Origin: Nocardia testacea NBRC 100365
GTDB lineage: Bacteria > Actinomycetota > Actinomycetes > Mycobacteriales > Mycobacteriaceae
Reading direction: 5' to 3'
Assembly (NCBI RefSeq): GCF_000308775.1
Contig: NZ_BAGJ01000146.1
Coordinates: 1 to 56,061 of the forward strand
DNA: 56,061 nucleotides
Shown here: piece by piece, positions 40,533 through 48,779 of the stretch
Position numbering within the stretch: position 1 is the first letter of the stretch
Layout of the letters: each line of letters starts with the position of its first letter
Notes under the pieces: model-generated
What the model was told of the DNA's origin: nothing
Seen by the model: only the letters and a program-made list of their open reading frames with translations
The model's database searches: none
Made by a program: the position numbers and the translations under genes

Positions 40533-40767
40533 GCCCGCCCGCGGAGTGTGTGGACAGGGTGAAGGTGACCTTGCGCCACCGGATATCGATATCGGGATGG
40601 TGATTCGCCGATTCGGCGATATCGGCCACCTGCCGTACGAGTTCGATTCCGGCGGGAAATGTGGCGGCCTCGATCGTACGGGTCAGCGCGTCGCCGGCCC
40701 GGCTCCACTTCGGCAGGCTTTCCAGGGCCTCGGCGATCTCGGATTCGGAGAGCAGTGCTGTGGTCAT
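40480..40767 (-). CDS. Pterin-4a-carbinolamine dehydratase-like protein (Rv1159A type)
   Basis: A 95-aa protein with the family signature ESANHHPDIDIRWRKVTFTL followed by STHSAGGLTAQD. The two adjacent His and the later His form the active site of known dehydratases. Homologues recycle pterin cofactor or act as a small moonlighting protein; no aromatic amino acid hydroxylase is nearby. ATG 40767 gives the normal length. The 3' end overlaps pimE, and the two genes are neighbours in M. tuberculosis as well. Confidence 0.92.
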   Translation of the reverse strand: MTTALLSESEIAEALESLPKWSRAGDALTRTIEAATFPAGIELVRQVADIAESANHHPDIDIRWRKVTFTLSTHSAGGLTAQDVALAREIDRLAP

Positions 40768-40922
40768 ATCGGCGTGATACCCCACCCGCCCCGCGTACAA
40801 CAGCCGAATCGCCGGATACCGGCCGAACTCGTCCGCACCCCGCCGGGACCGCAGTCCATGTTCCGAGGGGGCGTGCCGCCCTCGCGGCGGACGCCGGGGC
40901 GAATGCGGAGGTGGGGAGCGCC

Positions 40923-41099
40923 TCAGGCGGCACGAGCCTTCTTGAGGCCCTTCTTCAGTTCCTTACCGGAGGCGCCCGCGGCCTCCAGGCGTTTCATCCG
41001 CATAATGACCACAGGGCATTTCACGCAGCGCGTCTTCTTACGACAGCACTTCTTCTTCGGCTTGAGGCTCGAAACCTCGCTCGCCTTGACCTTGCCCAT
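40923..41099 (-). CDS. 58-aa Lys/Cys-rich microprotein next to typA
   Basis: A very basic protein (about one third Lys or Arg) with four Cys in a tight cluster, KKKCCRKKTRCVKCPVV (residues 15-31), which looks able to bind zinc or a metal cluster. A short amphipathic helix (RMKRLEAAGASGKELKKGLK) follows. Nucleic-acid or ribosome binding is plausible. I believe similar small proteins occur in other Mycobacteriales but have no name for the family. ATG 41099 has TATGCT 7 nt upstream, giving a leaderless mRNA. It is divergent from typA, a ribosome-associated GTPase. Confidence 0.8.
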   Translation of the reverse strand: MGKVKASEVSSLKPKKKCCRKKTRCVKCPVVIMRMKRLEAAGASGKELKKGLKKARAA

Positions 41100-41112
41100 G
41101 CGGGTTAGCATA
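41100..41112 (-). promoter_or_regulatory. -10-like element for the Cys-cluster microprotein
   Basis: On the minus strand TATGCT (41112-41107) is followed by 7 nt and ATG at 41099. Confidence 0.45.
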
Positions 41113-41246
41113 CCCTTACCTCTGGGCGGCGCCAGTAGGCCACCGGGTTCCCGGTAGGGTGTAACCGGCCCAGATGCCCGGTGAGTTCGAATCTCCCTGT
41201 GGCGGGGTCCGGCCGCAAGCAACAGTTAACAGCAGGAGGAACCGGC

Positions 41247-43145
41247 GTGTCGTCTGCACGCGATTTTCGCAACGTCGCCATCGTGGCGCACGTCGACCAC
41301 GGTAAGACGACGCTCGTCGACGCCATGCTGCGGCAGTCCGGCGCCTTCGCCGAACGGGCCGAACCGGTCGACCGGGTGATGGACTCCGGCGATCTGGAAC
41401 GCGAGAAGGGCATCACCATTCTCGCCAAGAACACCGCCGTGCACCGGCACCATCCGGACGGCAGCGTCACCGTCATCAATGTCATCGACACCCCGGGTCA
41501 CGCCGACTTCGGTGGCGAGGTGGAGCGTGGCCTGTCCATGGTCGACGGTGTGGTGCTGCTGGTGGACGCCTCCGAGGGCCCGCTCCCGCAGACCCGGTTC
41601 GTGCTGCGCAAGGCGCTGGCCGCCTGCCTGCCGGTGATCCTCGTGGTCAACAAGACCGACCGGCCCGACGCGCGGATCGCCGAGGTGGTCGAGGAGAGCC
41701 ACGATCTGCTGCTGGACCTGGCCTCCGACCTGGACGACGACGCCGCCGAAGCGGCCGAACTCGCCCTCGACCTGCCGGTGCTCTACGCCTCCGGCCGCGC
41801 GGGCAAGGCGTCCAAGGAGCAGCCGCAGAACGGCGAGGTCCCGAACGCGGAGAACCTGGACGCGCTGTTCGATGTCCTGCTGGAGAACATCCCCGCCCCC
41901 AAGGGCGACCCGTCCGCGCCGCTGCAGGCCCACGTCACCAACCTCGACGCCTCGGCCTTCCTGGGCCGGCTCGCGCTGGTGCGTATCCACAACGGTGAGC
42001 TGCGCAAGGGCCAGAACGTGGCGTGGATGCACGCCGACGGCGTGAAGAACGTCAAGATCACCGAACTGCTGCAGACGATCGGCGTCGAACGGCAACCGGG
42101 TGAGGTCGCGGTGGCCGGCGATATCGTGGCCGTCGCCGGTATCCCCGACATCATGATCGGCGACACCCTCGCCGACCCGGACGAGCCCGTCGCGCTGCCC
42201 CGTATCACGGTGGACGAACCGGCCATCTCGGTGGTGATCGGTACCAACACCTCACCGCTGGTCGGCCGGGTCCAAGGCCACAAGCTCACCGCCCGCATGG
42301 TGAAATCGCGGCTCGATCAGGAACTGGTGGGCAATGTCTCACTGCGGGTTCTCGATATCGGCCGCCCCGATGCCTGGGAGGTGCAGGGCCGCGGTGAGCT
42401 CGCCCTGGCGATCCTGGTCGAGCAGATGCGACGCGAGGGTTTCGAATTGACCGTGGGCAAGCCGCAGGTGGTGACCCGGCAGGTCGACGGCAAGGTGCAC
42501 GAGCCCTATGAAGAGCTCACCATCGACTGCCCGGACGAGTACCTGGGCGCCATCACCCAGCTGCTGGCCGCCCGCAAGGGCAAGATGGTGCAGATGAACA
42601 ACCACGCCGCGGGGTGGGTGCGGATGGAGTTCATCGTGCCCTCGCGCGGTCTGATCGGTTTCCGTACCGATTTCCTGACCGAGACCCGCGGCACCGGTAT
42701 CGCCAACGCCGTCTCGCACGGGTACGCGCCGTGGGCCGGTGAGATCCGGGCCCGGCATACCGGTTCGCTGGTGTCGGACCGCTCCGGATCCGTGACCCCC
42801 TTCGCCATGATCCAGCTCGCCGACCGCGGGCAGTTCTTCGTCGAGCCGGGCGCGGAGACCTACGAGGGCATGGTCGTCGGGATCAATCCGCGTGCCGAGG
42901 ATCTCGATATCAATGTGACCAAGGAGAAGAAGCTCACCAATATGCGCTCCTCCACCGCCGATGTGATGGAGACGCTGGCCAAGCCGCTGCAGCTCGATCT
43001 GGAGATGGCCATGGAGTTCTGCGCCGCCGACGAATGCGTCGAGGTGACCCCGGAGGTCGTGCGCGTGCGCAAGGTCACCCTGGCCGCCAACGAGCGGGCT
43101 CGGGAGCTGTCGCGTCGCAAGGCGCGCGACCGGGCCGCGCTGTAA
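41247..43145 (+). CDS. typA: Ribosome-associated GTPase TypA/BipA
   Basis: A 632-aa translational GTPase related to EF-G, involved in ribosome assembly and stress adaptation. G-motifs are in order: AHVDHGKTT, REKGITI, DTPGHADFGGEVER, VVNKTDRPDAR and ASGRAGKAS. EF-G-like domains III and V and the BipA-specific C-terminal domain (RSSTADVMETLAKPLQLDLE) follow. The GTG at 41247 has a perfect AGGAGGA at 41234-41240, 6 nt upstream. A -10-like TAGGGT lies at about 41153. Length is normal. Confidence 0.97.
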   Translation: MSSARDFRNVAIVAHVDHGKTTLVDAMLRQSGAFAERAEPVDRVMDSGDLEREKGITILAKNTAVHRHHPDGSVTVINVIDTPGHADFGGEVERGLSMVDGVVLLVDASEGPLPQTRFVLRKALAACLPVILVVNKTDRPDARIAEVVEESHDLLLDLASDLDDDAAEAAELALDLPVLYASGRAGKASKEQPQNGEVPNAENLDALFDVLLENIPAPKGDPSAPLQAHVTNLDASAFLGRLALVRIHNGELRKGQNVAWMHADGVKNVKITELLQTIGVERQPGEVAVAGDIVAVAGIPDIMIGDTLADPDEPVALPRITVDEPAISVVIGTNTSPLVGRVQGHKLTARMVKSRLDQELVGNVSLRVLDIGRPDAWEVQGRGELALAILVEQMRREGFELTVGKPQVVTRQVDGKVHEPYEELTIDCPDEYLGAITQLLAARKGKMVQMNNHAAGWVRMEFIVPSRGLIGFRTDFLTETRGTGIANAVSHGYAPWAGEIRARHTGSLVSDRSGSVTPFAMIQLADRGQFFVEPGAETYEGMVVGINPRAEDLDINVTKEKKLTNMRSSTADVMETLAKPLQLDLEMAMEFCAADECVEVTPEVVRVRKVTLAANERARELSRRKARDRAAL

Positions 43146-43183
43146 GCGGTTTCGCCCCCCGGACGGGGCAGCGCGGGTTTGGG

Positions 43184-43196
43184 TAGAGTGCCGAAC
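43184..43196 (+). promoter_or_regulatory. -10-like element for lpqW
   Basis: TAGAGT at 43184-43189 is followed by 7 nt and GTG at 43197. It supports that start over the upstream in-frame GTG at 43188. Confidence 0.4.
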
Positions 43197-44966
43197 GTGA
43201 TTTCGGGGAGGCGCGCGGTGTGGCGCGGGCTGCTGGTACTCGTGGCGGTGCTCGTTCCGGTGCTGGCCGGATGCACGGCCGACCCGCCGCCGCCCATCGC
43301 CAGTACGGACAGCCCGAAGACCGAACCGGCGCAGCCGACCAAGAACACGGTGGTGGTCGCCATCGACGACATCGGGATCGGTTTCAACCCGCATCTGCGG
43401 TCGAACCAGTCCCCGGCGACCGCCGCGGTGGCGGCCATGGTGCTGCCGAGCCCGTTCCGGCCCACACCCGATCCGGCCCTGCCCGGCGGCACGCTGTGGG
43501 TCCCGGATACGGCGCTGGTCGATTCGGCGACGGTGACCGCCGAGGCCCCGTTCACCGTCACCTACAAGCTGAAGGATCAGGCCAACTGGTCGGACGGGGC
43601 GCCCATCGCGGCCGAGGACTTCCACTACCTGTGGCAGCAGATGATCACGCAGCCGGGTGTGATCGACCCGGCCGGATACCGCCTCATCACCGAGGTCCGT
43701 TCCTCGGGCGGCGGTAAGGCGGTGTCCGTGGTGTTCGACAAGCCGTATCCGGCCTGGCCGCAATTGTTCGCGAATCTGTTGCCCTCGCATCTGATGAAGG
43801 ATTCGCCGGGCGGCTTCCAGCGGACACTGGTCGAGCAGATACCGGTCTCGGGCGGGAACTTCACCATCGAATCCGCCGATCCCGGCCGGGACGAGATCCT
43901 GCTGGAACGCAACGACCGCTACTGGGGCACCCCGGCCCGGCCCGACCAGATCCTGCTGCGCCGCGGCGGCACACCCGCTCAGCTGGCGGATTCACTGCGC
44001 ACCGGCGACACCCAGATGGCGCTGGTGCACGGCGGGGTCGCCACCCAGGCCCAGCTGGCCGCGATCCCCTCGGTGCGCACCGCGATCATGCCGCAGTCCC
44101 GGCAGCTTCGTCTCACCCTCAACGGACGTGAGGGGGTGCTCGGCGATCACCGGGTCCGGACCGCGGTGCTCGCACTGCTCGATCCCGCGCTGCTTGCCAC
44201 GGTCGGCGCGCAGACCGGTAACTGGGTGGAACCGGTCCGCGCCCAGGTGCTCTCTCCCTCCGATCCCGGCTACACGCCGACCGAACCGCCGCGCCTCAAC
44301 CCCGATCAGGCGTTCGGCCTGCTGGCCGAGGCCGGGTTCGGCCGCGCCCCGGAACCACCGCCGGTCTCGGCGACCTCACCGGCCCCGCGGCCCCGCTCGC
44401 TGGCCCGCAACGGCGAACCGCTTGTCCTCCGGATCGGCGCGGTGACCGGCGACGATACCGCGCTGGCGGTGGCCAATACGGCGGCCGACCAGTTGCGCAG
44501 CGCCGGGATCGACGCGTCGGTGCTCAATCTGGCGGCCGACGAACTGTACGGCAAGGGCCTGGTGGAGAATTCCGTCGACGCGGTGGTGGGCTGGGAGGCG
44601 ACCGGCGGTGACCCCGCTACCGCGCTGGCCTCCCGCTACGGTTGTCCGCCCACCACTCCCACCACCGACGGCGAGCCGACCGAGGTTCCGGCCGCCGTGG
44701 AAGCGGCCCGCCGGGCGCCGAGCAATCTGTCCGGTATCTGCGATCCGCAGTTCCAGCCGTCGATCGACGGGGCGCTGCACGGCGTCGAGGTACCGCGCAC
44801 GCTGGGTGAGGCCGAACCCCGGCTGTGGGGCGCGTCCACAGTGCTGCCGATCGTGCAGGACAACGTGGTGGCCGCGGCCGGGCCCTCAGTCGACGGGGCG
44901 TCGCTCAGCGGCGCCATCCAGGCCGGGATCTTCGGCGACGCGGCAATGTGGCGGCGCGTCCCGTGA
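43197..44966 (+). CDS. lpqW: LpqW-like solute-binding lipoprotein
   Basis: This 589-aa lipoprotein has the fold of oligopeptide-binding proteins. The N-terminus has a signal peptide ending in the lipobox VLAGC, followed by a Pro/Thr-rich linker. The SBP_bac_5-like body includes TYKLKDQANWSDGAPIAAED. In mycobacteria LpqW is not an importer but directs PIM intermediates towards lipoarabinomannan, so a link to PimE is likely. The stop overlaps the mshB GTG by 4 nt. It has no transporter genes beside it. Confidence 0.9.
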   Translation: MISGRRAVWRGLLVLVAVLVPVLAGCTADPPPPIASTDSPKTEPAQPTKNTVVVAIDDIGIGFNPHLRSNQSPATAAVAAMVLPSPFRPTPDPALPGGTLWVPDTALVDSATVTAEAPFTVTYKLKDQANWSDGAPIAAEDFHYLWQQMITQPGVIDPAGYRLITEVRSSGGGKAVSVVFDKPYPAWPQLFANLLPSHLMKDSPGGFQRTLVEQIPVSGGNFTIESADPGRDEILLERNDRYWGTPARPDQILLRRGGTPAQLADSLRTGDTQMALVHGGVATQAQLAAIPSVRTAIMPQSRQLRLTLNGREGVLGDHRVRTAVLALLDPALLATVGAQTGNWVEPVRAQVLSPSDPGYTPTEPPRLNPDQAFGLLAEAGFGRAPEPPPVSATSPAPRPRSLARNGEPLVLRIGAVTGDDTALAVANTAADQLRSAGIDASVLNLAADELYGKGLVENSVDAVVGWEATGGDPATALASRYGCPPTTPTTDGEPTEVPAAVEAARRAPSNLSGICDPQFQPSIDGALHGVEVPRTLGEAEPRLWGASTVLPIVQDNVVAAAGPSVDGASLSGAIQAGIFGDAAMWRRVP

Positions 44967-45859
44967 CCGGCTCCGGCGACGAACGTACGGGCGGATTGCT
45001 GCTCGTCCACGCCCACCCGGACGACGAAACCATCACCACGGGAGGCACGATCGCCCACTATCGGCGGCTCGGTGTCCCGGTGACGGTGGTGACCTGCACC
45101 CTCGGCGAAGAGGGCGAGGTGATCGGCGACCGCTGGGCCGGCCTGACCGCCGACCGCGCCGATCAACTCGGCGGTTACCGGATCGGTGAACTCACCCGGG
45201 CCCTGGCCGAACTCGGCGCCGGACCGCCGTGTTTCCTGGGCGGCGCCGGCCGTTGGCGCGACTCCGGTATGGCGGGAACTCCGTCGGCGCGGCATCCGCG
45301 GGCTTTCGTCGGATCGGGCGCGGCGGCGGTCCGGGCCCTCACCGAGGTGATCCTCGACCTGCGCCCCCGCGTGGTGGTGACCTACGATCCGCGCGGCGGC
45401 TACGGGCATCCGGACCATATCCGTGCCCATCAGGTGACCACCGAAGCCGTCGAGGCCGCGGCCGGGCAGGGCTGGGACACGCCCAAGTTCTACTGGACCG
45501 TTACCGACGCCGATATCCTGCGCGACCATCTGCGGGCGCTGGCCCGCCGCACGGTGGACGGCCTGCCCGGCGCGCTACCTCCCGGCTGGCGGCTGCCCGC
45601 CGAGGACGAGTTGGCGTGCGTGCCGGGTAATTCGGTGACCACGGCGATCGACGTCACCGAATCGCTGCCCAGGAAACGCGCCGCGCTGCGCGCCCACGCC
45701 ACCCAGCTGTCGGTCTCGCCGTCGGGCCGGGAGTTCGCCTTGACGAATATGATCGCCCAGCCGGTCCTGCCGGAGGAGCACTACATACTGGTCCGCGGTC
45801 GTGCCTGGGCGAGTGGTCCGGACGGCCGGGAAGACGACCTCTTCGCCGGTTCGGCGTAA
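44963..45859 (+). CDS. mshB: Mycothiol deacetylase MshB
   Basis: A 298-aa zinc deacetylase that removes acetate from GlcNAc-inositol in mycothiol synthesis. The zinc-binding motif is HAHPDDE (near residue 16), with the catalytic Asp in the same motif, and the third ligand lies in GGYGHPDHIRAH. Also visible are TCTLGEEGEVIGDRWA and CFLGGAGRWRDSGM, which separate MshB from mycothiol S-conjugate amidase. The start overlaps the lpqW stop (GTGA). Pairing with lpqW and the following membrane protein resembles the mycobacterial locus. Confidence 0.95.
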   Translation: MTGSGDERTGGLLLVHAHPDDETITTGGTIAHYRRLGVPVTVVTCTLGEEGEVIGDRWAGLTADRADQLGGYRIGELTRALAELGAGPPCFLGGAGRWRDSGMAGTPSARHPRAFVGSGAAAVRALTEVILDLRPRVVVTYDPRGGYGHPDHIRAHQVTTEAVEAAAGQGWDTPKFYWTVTDADILRDHLRALARRTVDGLPGALPPGWRLPAEDELACVPGNSVTTAIDVTESLPRKRAALRAHATQLSVSPSGREFALTNMIAQPVLPEEHYILVRGRAWASGPDGREDDLFAGSA

Positions 45860-45882
45860 GCCGAGCGGTGCCGGCGCACCAA

Positions 45883-45895
45883 TAGACTCGTCACC
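45883..45895 (+). promoter_or_regulatory. -10-like element upstream of the four-helix membrane protein
   Basis: TAGACT at 45883-45888 is followed by 7 nt and an ATG at 45896. That ATG opens a 26-codon frame different from the downstream gene. Confidence 0.35.
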
Positions 45896-45909
45896 ATGCA
45901 GCACTCGGA

Positions 45910-46404
45910 ATGGGAGAGCGGGACCGGCCCCACAGCGACCACGCGACGGTGTTCGACGGCGCGGTCGCGCGGATGACCGCCGCCGTGAACCAGCGGGCCG
46001 GCGCCGATTCCCGCGCCCGCTGGGCCGCACTGGCGACCGCGGCACTCGGCCCGGCGCTGATCGTGGTCCTGATCGTGGACGCGGTGATCACATTGGCGCT
46101 GGAGGTGCTCTATCTGCCCTTCTATTTCGGTAGCGTCGCCGTACCGGTGGCCGCGCTGATCGCCGCGCCGGTGAATGTGGCCCTGGTCTGGGCGGCCGCC
46201 ACCGTGACCACCCGGCTGACCGTGCTGTTCCTGCCGGTCGGTGCCTGGCTGGCGGCCTTCCTGGTCGCGGCGAGCCGCGGCCCCGGCGGCGATGTCCCGC
46301 TGCGCAGCGATCTGCCGACGCTGGTGCTGTTCGTCTGCGGGGCGGTGGCGCCGCTGATCTACATGTACGTGGCCGCCAACCGGACGAGAGTCCCGGCGCG
46401 CTGA
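45910..46404 (+). CDS. Integral membrane protein downstream of mshB (Rv1171-like position)
   Basis: A 164-aa protein with about four transmembrane helices (near 42-62, 72-95, 100-122 and 137-155) and a polar N-terminus. No family motif is visible; function unknown. The start is uncertain. ATG 45910 lacks a ribosome-binding site, and an ATG at 45973 (MTAAVNQRAGAD) overlaps the stop of a 26-codon upstream frame that begins at the best-placed leaderless ATG, 45896. The protein-like stretch DHATVFDGAVARMTAAVNQ favours the longer form. Confidence 0.72.
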   Translation: MGERDRPHSDHATVFDGAVARMTAAVNQRAGADSRARWAALATAALGPALIVVLIVDAVITLALEVLYLPFYFGSVAVPVAALIAAPVNVALVWAAATVTTRLTVLFLPVGAWLAAFLVAASRGPGGDVPLRSDLPTLVLFVCGAVAPLIYMYVAANRTRVPAR

Positions 46405-46409
46405 CCGGT

Positions 46410-46423
46410 CCGCCGGAGGGCGG
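46410..46423. terminator. Short hairpin between convergent genes
   Basis: CCGCC (46410-46414) pairs with GGCGG (46419-46423) around GGAG in the 22-bp gap between two convergent genes. No T-run. Confidence 0.3.
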
Positions 46424-46426
46424 TGG

Positions 46427-47143
46427 TCACCAGGCTCCGTACTCCGCGGCGAGGATATCGTTCACATCCACGCCCACCCCGTCGACCGTACGGTCGTCGA
46501 TCTCGAATTGGTGCAGATGCGCGGCCGGATGCACGTACCCCGGCGCTGTTCCCCAATCGTGCTGCCAGAACCACGCGCCCACGCCGGCCGTCCGGGCCAG
46601 GTCGATGGTGGGGGCGTTGGCGTAGACACCGGTGTTCTCCCGGCCGAGCACGGCCTGCCAGCCGAGCAGGTAGGGCAGGATCATGGTGGCGAATTCCACC
46701 GGGTTCGGGTTGTCGTCGATGGAGGCGTAGATCGGCCGGTTCTCCGGTCCACCGGCGGCTCGGTGCAGCGCCAGCCCGCGCTCGGCGTGCCGACGGCCCG
46801 CGTCGTATCCGCCCCGCCAGTCGGCGGTGGGCCCCTTGCCGAACTGGTAGCAGGACACGATGGTCAGCCCGGCCGCCCGCAGATCCTCGACTTCCCCGGC
46901 CAGCAGCGGTTTTCCGGCCATCCATTCGGCGCCCGGCCGGCGGTCGGATACGTAACGGATGACCCCGGTATGCCCGGCGGCCCTGATGGCCGCCGCGGCC
47001 GGCACACCTCCCGCGTAATCGAGCAGGGTGCCGAGCGAAGCCGCACCGGCGCACGGAGTTCCGAGGGCCGGCCCCACCGCGCCCGCGGCGACGGCGGCGG
47101 CCGTGTATCCGAGCAGCGCCCGGCGAGTCAGTGCAGAAACCAT
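46427..47143 (-). CDS. Tat-exported glycoside-hydrolase-like protein (DUF1906, Rv2525c type)
   Basis: This 238-aa protein begins with a twin-arginine signal (ALTRRALLGYTAAAVAAGAV) and continues with a DUF1906/GH25-like barrel: TLLDYAGGVPAAAAIRAAGH, VIRYVSDRR, IVSCYQFGKG, YASIDDNPNPVEF, GVYANAP and AWFWQHDW. The order matches Rv2525c, a Tat substrate affecting cell-wall properties. Conserved acidic residues (DYAGG, SIDDN, VDVND) suggest a retained active site, but activity is unproven in the family. ATG 47143 has AAGGAG 6 nt upstream. Confidence 0.87.
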   Translation of the reverse strand: MVSALTRRALLGYTAAAVAAGAVGPALGTPCAGAASLGTLLDYAGGVPAAAAIRAAGHTGVIRYVSDRRPGAEWMAGKPLLAGEVEDLRAAGLTIVSCYQFGKGPTADWRGGYDAGRRHAERGLALHRAAGGPENRPIYASIDDNPNPVEFATMILPYLLGWQAVLGRENTGVYANAPTIDLARTAGVGAWFWQHDWGTAPGYVHPAAHLHQFEIDDRTVDGVGVDVNDILAAEYGAW

Positions 47144-47399
47144 CGAGACTCCTTCGCACACCCGGGTGAACAGCAACGGCGTGCCCGGCGCACCTTCCCC
47201 ATCAGCACTGCGCGCGCCGGGAGCCTCGAACGTGGGTAATTCCACCACATCCGCACCACGACCGCCACAACCGACGACTGCACGCGTCGCCGCGGGCCGG
47301 ATATTGCCGGAGATCGACAGACCGGGGCGGGGGCACGCGTTCGGATGGGCTTCGCATCCAGGCGGACCGCGCCGTGAGACCGAGCGGAGGTCGATCGAC
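47144..47399. other. 256-bp gap upstream of the Tat protein gene
   Basis: No supported gene was found between the Tat protein start and repeat A copy 2. Reading frames here are continuations or shadows without domains. Confidence 0.4.
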
Positions 47400-47556
47400 G
47401 ACGCAACCCCCATGTGTCGAGTTTTACGAGACACCTCCAAGGGTTGAGGCCCGTCTCGTCGTTTCGGCCTCGAAAGCGCCGCGCGAAGCGCAAGTCTCGA
47501 GGCCGAAACGGCGAGACCAAGGGGGCCTCGACCCCGCGCGCCGAAGGCGCGCAAAT
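47400..47556. repeat. Dispersed palindromic repeat, family A copy 2 (inverted)
   Basis: The minus strand of this block aligns end to end with 19092-19249. The stem arms are 47453-47473 and 47497-47517, with one mismatch. The family's terminal GCGCGCC/GGCGCGC stem lies at about 47537-47552. The repeat ends at the stop codon of the adjacent gene and could act as its 3' hairpin. Confidence 0.85.
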
Positions 47557-48719
47557 TACAACAGCCGGTCGATGCGTTCCCCGACATCCAGGGTTCGCAT
47601 GGCCGGGTCGGCGAGTTCGGTGCGGACCACCCGGACCACCTGCGCGACGATCTGTTTCTTGATGCCCGCCAGGACACCGAGTGCGGCGGCGCGCATACCC
47701 TGGGCCGCGTATTCGAGCCGTACGTTCTCCCGTTCCGGTGGGTCCACCTCCACCACGATGAGCAGCGGGTCGGCGGCGTGCGCGGTGAGCAGCAGCGGGA
47801 TCTGCACCTCCGCGCGGTAGCGGTTGTCCTTGAGCACACTGACCGTGATGTCGAGGGTGACCGGGACGACGAGGTCGAAGCGGACCAGCGCCGGACGGTC
47901 GTCGGCCGTGTCGGTCTCGGGCAGCCGGTCGGTCAGTGCGGGGCGGCCGACCTCGCCGCGCACGGTGACCTCGGCCGCCGACCGGGGGCCGGTGCGCAGG
48001 GGGCCGATCTCGATCTGCCGGTCGGCGAGATGGTTCACGAATTGTTCGAGCCGGTCCCGGGTGACGATTCGCGGGAAGAAACGCCGCCCGAATTCGGCGT
48101 AGTCGATCCACTCGAACCGGGTGCGGGTCCGGTGCGGAGAGCGTTCGCGGGCGACGATGGCCTCGATATCGTAGATCCGGCTGCGCATCACGCCCGGGTC
48201 CCGCAGCATTCCGTTCACCCGATTGGCGACCTCGCGTTGCAGCAGCCCGGCGATCGGGTCGAGCAGCCATTCGGCCACCGAGTCGGCGGCGGACAGACGC
48301 AGCAGCACACTCACGTCCCCGGGTTCGACCCGCGGGATATCGATCACGATCAGCAGCGGGTCGGCCGTGCGGGCGTGGAAGGTGAGGCCGATCGACACCA
48401 CCGTCTCCGACCGCAGCGGTTTGCCGCCGAGCAGGATCTTGACCCGCAGGGATACCGGTATCCGGACGTCGAACGCGACATCGGTGCCGCGGCGCACCAC
48501 CACGGGAGTGTCGATGCGGCCCTCGGCGAGGAACCCGGCGAGCCCGGCGGGCGCCAGATTGACCGGGCCGATGGTGAGCCCGCGTCCGGTGATACCGGCG
48601 ACCGCCTTCTCGATCCGCCGCTCGGTCACCGCGTGGGTGACGAACCGCCTGCCGAACTCGGCGTAGTCGATCCACCCCGGGTCGCCTACCTCGATCGGTT
48701 CCATGAGTCGTTCCGACAC
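47556..48719 (-). CDS. Unknown protein with 188-residue internal duplication
   Basis: A 387-aa protein of unknown function. The segment WIDYAEFGRRF occurs at residue 16 and again at 204, and the sequences after it align through the whole length (T/S-rich strand ...ADPLLIVIDIPRVEP against ADPLLIVVEVDPPER). Each half has an N-terminal helix, several beta-strands (FDVRIPVSLRVKILL / FDLVVPVTLDITVSVL) and a C-terminal amphipathic helical region. No signal peptide or membrane helix is seen. The strand-rich repeat recalls lipid-binding or LEA-like folds, but only loosely. GTG 48719 was chosen for GGAGG 5 nt upstream; GTG 48731 is in frame. Confidence 0.8.
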   Translation of the reverse strand: MSERLMEPIEVGDPGWIDYAEFGRRFVTHAVTERRIEKAVAGITGRGLTIGPVNLAPAGLAGFLAEGRIDTPVVVRRGTDVAFDVRIPVSLRVKILLGGKPLRSETVVSIGLTFHARTADPLLIVIDIPRVEPGDVSVLLRLSAADSVAEWLLDPIAGLLQREVANRVNGMLRDPGVMRSRIYDIEAIVARERSPHRTRTRFEWIDYAEFGRRFFPRIVTRDRLEQFVNHLADRQIEIGPLRTGPRSAAEVTVRGEVGRPALTDRLPETDTADDRPALVRFDLVVPVTLDITVSVLKDNRYRAEVQIPLLLTAHAADPLLIVVEVDPPERENVRLEYAAQGMRAAALGVLAGIKKQIVAQVVRVVRTELADPAMRTLDVGERIDRLL

Positions 48720-48779
48720 CTCTACCTCCACCGGATGTGGGTCACGCTACGCGACGAAGGTATCGATCCGGCAGGCCCG

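Noticed and set aside
42339..43790. 483-aa minus-strand frame over typA/lpqW
   Set aside because: It spans two real genes and their intergenic region and has no protein-like features.
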